Positions 7,257 to 9,663 of a stretch of 9,663 nucleotides of DNA are shown here, one piece after another; the stretch's first letter is position 1; the number at the start of each line of letters is the position of its first letter. This DNA is from Oscillospiraceae bacterium (GTDB lineage Bacteria > Bacillota > Clostridia > Oscillospirales > Oscillospiraceae): positions 1-9,663 of the forward strand of contig JAITQY010000011.1 of the NCBI GenBank assembly GCA_031288675.1, given 5' to 3'. A program made the position numbers and the translations under genes. The notes under the pieces are model-generated. The model was given only the letters and a program-made list of their open reading frames with translations. It was not told the origin of the DNA and ran no database searches.

Positions 7257-8861
7257 ATGAAAAGGATAATTTTTTTGCTGGTAATATTTGCTATATTTCT
7301 GCCTATGGCGTTTATGTCCGTTTCTGCCGCCGATGGCTCAATAGAGCTTACGGCAAGCGAAACAAACGTAACTTCAGGTGAAATATTTGAGGTCACGTTT
7401 ACGGTGAAGAACGCGGAAGCTGGCTCAATTGAGCTGCCGGTACATTTTAATCCGAAAGTGATACAAGTTGCCGACGCGGAAGGGAAGATTGTACCCGGAG
7501 GGCTTAAAACGGCAGGTGAGATACGTAACGGAGCAGCCGGCGTGATTACCGGGCAGGCGCTGAACGGCGAGCTGGACGAACACTACGATCCGCTGTACTG
7601 GAACGGCGCGGTTTTCTCCAATCCTAATTATCCGTATTTGGATAATGAAAAAGGACTGTACAAACTAAGGTTTGAGAATACTGAAAACAGAACGATCAGG
7701 AGTGAAACGCTTATTACTATCCGCTTTGTCGCGGTGTCTGCCGGAAGCGCTGATATACGCGCGGTGAGGGAGGGTGACGCCGGATACAGCGAGTTGTTCC
7801 GCGGCGGATTTATGTACCGCGTGTTCCCTGAGAACGCGCAGGACGCTCCGGAGGAAATACCGTTCAGCTTTAACGGGGTTAACGTTACAGTTACTGGCGG
7901 AACGGTAACGCCGCCGGCAGGTTCCGGAGGAGGCGGAGGAGGCGCGCCTGCGGTTACTGTTACAGAGCCATCGGGAACGGACGCGGACGTATTCGTCTAT
8001 GACGTGCCGGAGAAAGTATTTGAGAGCGCGTTTGCGCGAGCCGAATCGGAGACGGATAATGTACTCAAAATAAAGGTGGACGCGAAGGGCAGTTATACGG
8101 GATATATCGTCAATATTCCGGCAGGCTCTGTTGTGAAAGCATATGCGGCGTATGTGTTCACGACTGAAATCGAAACGCCGCTGGGTACGGTTGCGTTTGA
8201 TAACGGTGAAGCGGCGCGAAGTATTACACCGGCGTCAAAATTAGTTATCTGCACGGTAACGCGGAACGCTAAAACAGTAACGGTGGACGGAGTTCCGATA
8301 GGCGAAGCGGCGGTTGCGGTTCCGAAGGGATTTGCGGATGTGCCGCCGGGTCACTGGGCTTATGAGTGCGTTAACGCGCTTGCGGACGCCGGGATAGTCA
8401 ACGGAGTAGACGGGACGCGCTTTGACCCTGACGCGAACGTAACGAGGGAACAGTTTGCGAAGATGCTCACCGCCGCGCTGAACCTGTACGATGAGCGCGC
8501 GGACAGCAGTTTTCCGGATGTGCCTAAGACCGCGTGGTACTACGGATATGTTTCTTCAGCGGTTAAAGCCGGAATTATATCAGGGTATCAGGACGGTACG
8601 TTCGGCACGGGCAGAAATATAACACGTCAGGAGGCGGCTGTGATGGTAAGCCGCGCGGGACTTGACATTTCGGCGGAAGCGTCCGGCGATAGCTTTACCG
8701 ATGATGAACTAATAGCGGAATGGGCAAAGGACGCAGTGTACGCAATGCAGTCCGAGAAGATTATCTCAGGATTTGAGGACGGCTCTTTCAAGCCGCAAAG
8801 TAACGCCACACGCGCTCAATCCGCAAAAATCATTTACAGTATCTTTCTTTCCGCGCGATAA
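7257..8861 (+). CDS. SLH-anchored surface protein with one cohesin-like domain (OlpA-like layout)
   Basis: The start at 7257 gives 534 residues opening with a textbook signal peptide (MKRIIFLLVIFAIFLPMAF, cleavage after about 23, VSA-AD). A cohesin-like domain spans about 24-210 (HFNPKVIQVADAEG strand) and resembles the first domain of the upstream protein, which has HFDPAIVQVCSAEG. A glycine hinge follows (about 219-233), then a beta domain (234-358) of a kind often found before SLH repeats, with ETPLGTVAFD. Three SLH repeats lie at about 359-408 (FADVPPGHWAYE, VTREQ), 419-468 (FPDVPKTAWYY, ITRQE) and 480-530 (FTDDELIAEWA, ATRAQ). The last two depart mildly from consensus. One cohesin followed by SLH repeats is the architecture of cellulosome cell-surface anchors such as OlpA. 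With its upstream neighbour it probably forms an operon (51 bases between stop and start). The partner may be the dockerin-like end of the DGR target; this is inferred from co-location. Confidence 0.85.
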   Translation: MKRIIFLLVIFAIFLPMAFMSVSAADGSIELTASETNVTSGEIFEVTFTVKNAEAGSIELPVHFNPKVIQVADAEGKIVPGGLKTAGEIRNGAAGVITGQALNGELDEHYDPLYWNGAVFSNPNYPYLDNEKGLYKLRFENTENRTIRSETLITIRFVAVSAGSADIRAVREGDAGYSELFRGGFMYRVFPENAQDAPEEIPFSFNGVNVTVTGGTVTPPAGSGGGGGGAPAVTVTEPSGTDADVFVYDVPEKVFESAFARAESETDNVLKIKVDAKGSYTGYIVNIPAGSVVKAYAAYVFTTEIETPLGTVAFDNGEAARSITPASKLVICTVTRNAKTVTVDGVPIGEAAVAVPKGFADVPPGHWAYECVNALADAGIVNGVDGTRFDPDANVTREQFAKMLTAALNLYDERADSSFPDVPKTAWYYGYVSSAVKAGIISGYQDGTFGTGRNITRQEAAVMVSRAGLDISAEASGDSFTDDELIAEWAKDAVYAMQSEKIISGFEDGSFKPQSNATRAQSAKIIYSIFLSAR

Positions 8862-8935
8862 CGGACAAGACAGGTAAGCGAACGAAATACGCTGTACGGG
8901 AAATAACGTTTCAAATACGGGATTACAAAAAATAG

Positions 8936-8948
8936 AAATAACTTATTT
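8936..8948. promoter_or_regulatory. AAATAA-C-TTATTT palindrome ahead of the regulator gene
   Basis: This perfect six-base inverted repeat around a single C abuts the Shine-Dalgarno sequence (AGGAGGG, 8949-8955) of the XRE gene. XRE-family proteins bind short palindromes and often repress themselves, so it is a candidate operator. It may also be chance in an A/T-rich leader. Confidence 0.3.
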
Positions 8949-8968
8949 AGGAGGGCGGTGAGAGAAGA

Positions 8969-9367
8969 ATGACGCTTGGAGATAGGATAAAAAATTTGCG
9001 TCAGGCGCATAACATAAGTAAAAAGGAGTTTGCGGAGATGTTCGGGGCAAAGCCGCATACGGTTACATACTGGGAGAAGGACACGTTCGCTCCGAGACTG
9101 GATAAGCTGATGAAAATTGCTAAGCATTTTGATGTTTCGGCAGAGTGGATGCTGTACGGCTCCGAACAGGAGGAGAACATCAGAGAAAGCGCTGCGAGCG
9201 AGGACGACGGAACGGCAAATCCTATAACTTACTCTGATACCGAAAAGCAGGATAGGATGACGGCAAATGTAAATAAGCTCTCGCCATCACAGCAAATAAG
9301 ATTGCTGGACTATATCAACAGCCTAATAGGTGAACACAGCGCCGAACAAGTCAGAGATATTAGATAG
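8969..9367 (+). CDS. XRE-family helix-turn-helix transcriptional regulator
   Basis: The product has 132 residues. The cI/Cro-like helix-turn-helix spans about 4-58: LGDRIKNLRQAHNISKKEFA, then the recognition helix around KPHTVTYWEKDTFAPRLDKL and the closing helix LMKIAKHFDVSAEWMLYG. A charged linker (about 66-90) and a helical tail (about 92-125, with LSPSQQIRLLDYINSL) follow, perhaps for dimerisation. There is no peptidase or sensor domain. AGGAGGG lies 13 bases before the ATG, a long but usable spacing; no other in-frame start gives a better fit. It is the first gene after the SLH pair, with 107 bases between and no obvious terminator, so co-transcription is possible. Its targets are unknown; control of the surface genes or of itself is a guess. 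Such genes are also common on mobile elements. Confidence 0.88.
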   Translation: MTLGDRIKNLRQAHNISKKEFAEMFGAKPHTVTYWEKDTFAPRLDKLMKIAKHFDVSAEWMLYGSEQEENIRESAASEDDGTANPITYSDTEKQDRMTANVNKLSPSQQIRLLDYINSLIGEHSAEQVRDIR

Positions 9368-9379
9368 TCAATATAGGAG

Positions 9380-9454
9380 GTAGTCGTTAGGTATTAGGAT
9401 GTAGGGGACGGGAGCAACGCAGTGGGACGAGAGACACGGCGGGCGAGCAATGCG
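9380..9454 (+). repeat. Dispersed intergenic repeat, copy 2
   Basis: This matches 662-712 at about 46 of 51 bases over 9380-9430, then more weakly to about 9454 (GGGCGAGC followed by ATGCG). Here it lies wholly outside genes, just after the regulator, and lacks the right-hand inverted arm that copy 1 has. With copy 1 it brackets the target, SLH and regulator genes in direct orientation. Confidence 0.7.
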
Positions 9455-9465
9455 ATATAGCCGGC

Positions 9466-9576
9466 AGTCATTAGTCGACAGTAGACAGGGGATACGCCCT
9501 GCGGAGGACGAAGGAGAGGTTAGGCGAGCAATGCTCGCCCCTACGAAAAACGAGGTAGTTAGTCATTAGTCGGCAG
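9466..9576 (+). repeat. Direct repeats AGTCATTAGTCGRCAG
   Basis: A 16-base unit occurs at 9466-9481 and 9561-9576 with one difference. A shorter variant (TAGTCATTAATCAC) lies near 9621-9634. The units flank the palindrome at 9523-9539. The region looks like a mosaic of dispersed repeat fragments, with no gene visible. Confidence 0.55.
9523..9539. repeat. Palindromic repeat GGCGAGC-AAT-GCTCGCC
   Basis: A perfect 7-bp stem with an AAT loop. Half of it (GGCGAGCAATGC) recurs at 9442-9453 inside the dispersed repeat. It is similar in style to REP-like palindromes that are scattered between genes in many bacteria. Confidence 0.55.
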
Positions 9577-9663
9577 CCAAGAGTGGACGAGGGAAGCAAT
9601 GGATGTTAATCATTAACTATTAGTCATTAATCACTATAGTGGTATTATAGCATAAAAAGTGCG

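Larger units (their letters stand above)
9368..9663. other. Gene-free, repeat-rich intergenic region
   Basis: No convincing coding frame was found on either strand. It holds the second dispersed repeat copy, the direct repeats, the GGCGAGC palindrome, and a perfect CACTATAGTG palindrome at 9632-9641 followed by TATTAT (9643-9648). That last pair could be the control region of a gene starting past the window edge. No clear -35 box accompanies it. Confidence 0.6.

Noticed and set aside
1..9663. Template repeat of the DGR inside the window
   Set aside because: No second copy of the sequence around WWLRSP (1425-1447), direct or reverse, was found by eye; it is expected upstream of the window.
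9368..9663. CRISPR array in the repeat-rich end
   Set aside because: The repeats are few, unevenly spaced and of different kinds, with no regular repeat-spacer pattern.

Overview
The window looks like chromosomal DNA of an anaerobic, Gram-positive, clostridia-like bacterium (Bacillota). The signs are two proteins that end in S-layer homology (SLH) repeats, cohesin-like and dockerin-like modules, strong AGGAGG-type ribosome binding sites, and a reverse transcriptase of the kind common in gut Firmicutes. All five genes lie on the plus strand. No rRNA, tRNA or CRISPR array was seen.

Left part (2-1613): the 3' portion of a reverse transcriptase of the diversity-generating retroelement (DGR) type, then a short non-coding stretch holding a dispersed repeat, then the start of a 1130-residue secreted protein. 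Near its N-terminus this protein has a C-type-lectin-like/DUF6273-like domain whose last part (about 1425-1570) reads as a DGR variable repeat: the codons there are almost all NNC, NNT or NNG with none ending in A. A G/C-rich tract and two tandem GTA-loop hairpins follow within the coding sequence. The template repeat and any avd gene are not in the window and are expected upstream of the reverse transcriptase.

Middle (1614-8861): the target protein continues through Ig-like, cohesin-like, two repeated beta-sandwich and prealbumin-like modules and ends in a dockerin-like pair of calcium loops. After a strong 17-bp hairpin come two adjacent genes for secreted proteins. Each has an N-terminal cohesin-like domain, a glycine-rich hinge and C-terminal SLH repeats, the layout of cellulosome anchoring proteins such as OlpA/SdbA.

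Right part (8862-9663): a small XRE-family DNA-binding regulator, then about 300 bases without a gene but rich in short repeats and palindromes, including a second copy of the repeat found after the reverse transcriptase.

Working model (inference): the DGR diversifies a lectin-like binding face on a large secreted protein, and that protein could be held on the cell surface by its dockerin binding the cohesin-like domains of the two SLH-anchored neighbours. This would be a modular, docked display platform for a hypervariable receptor. The RT type, the VR codon pattern, the hairpins and the SLH repeats are visible in the sequence; the docking step is not proven.
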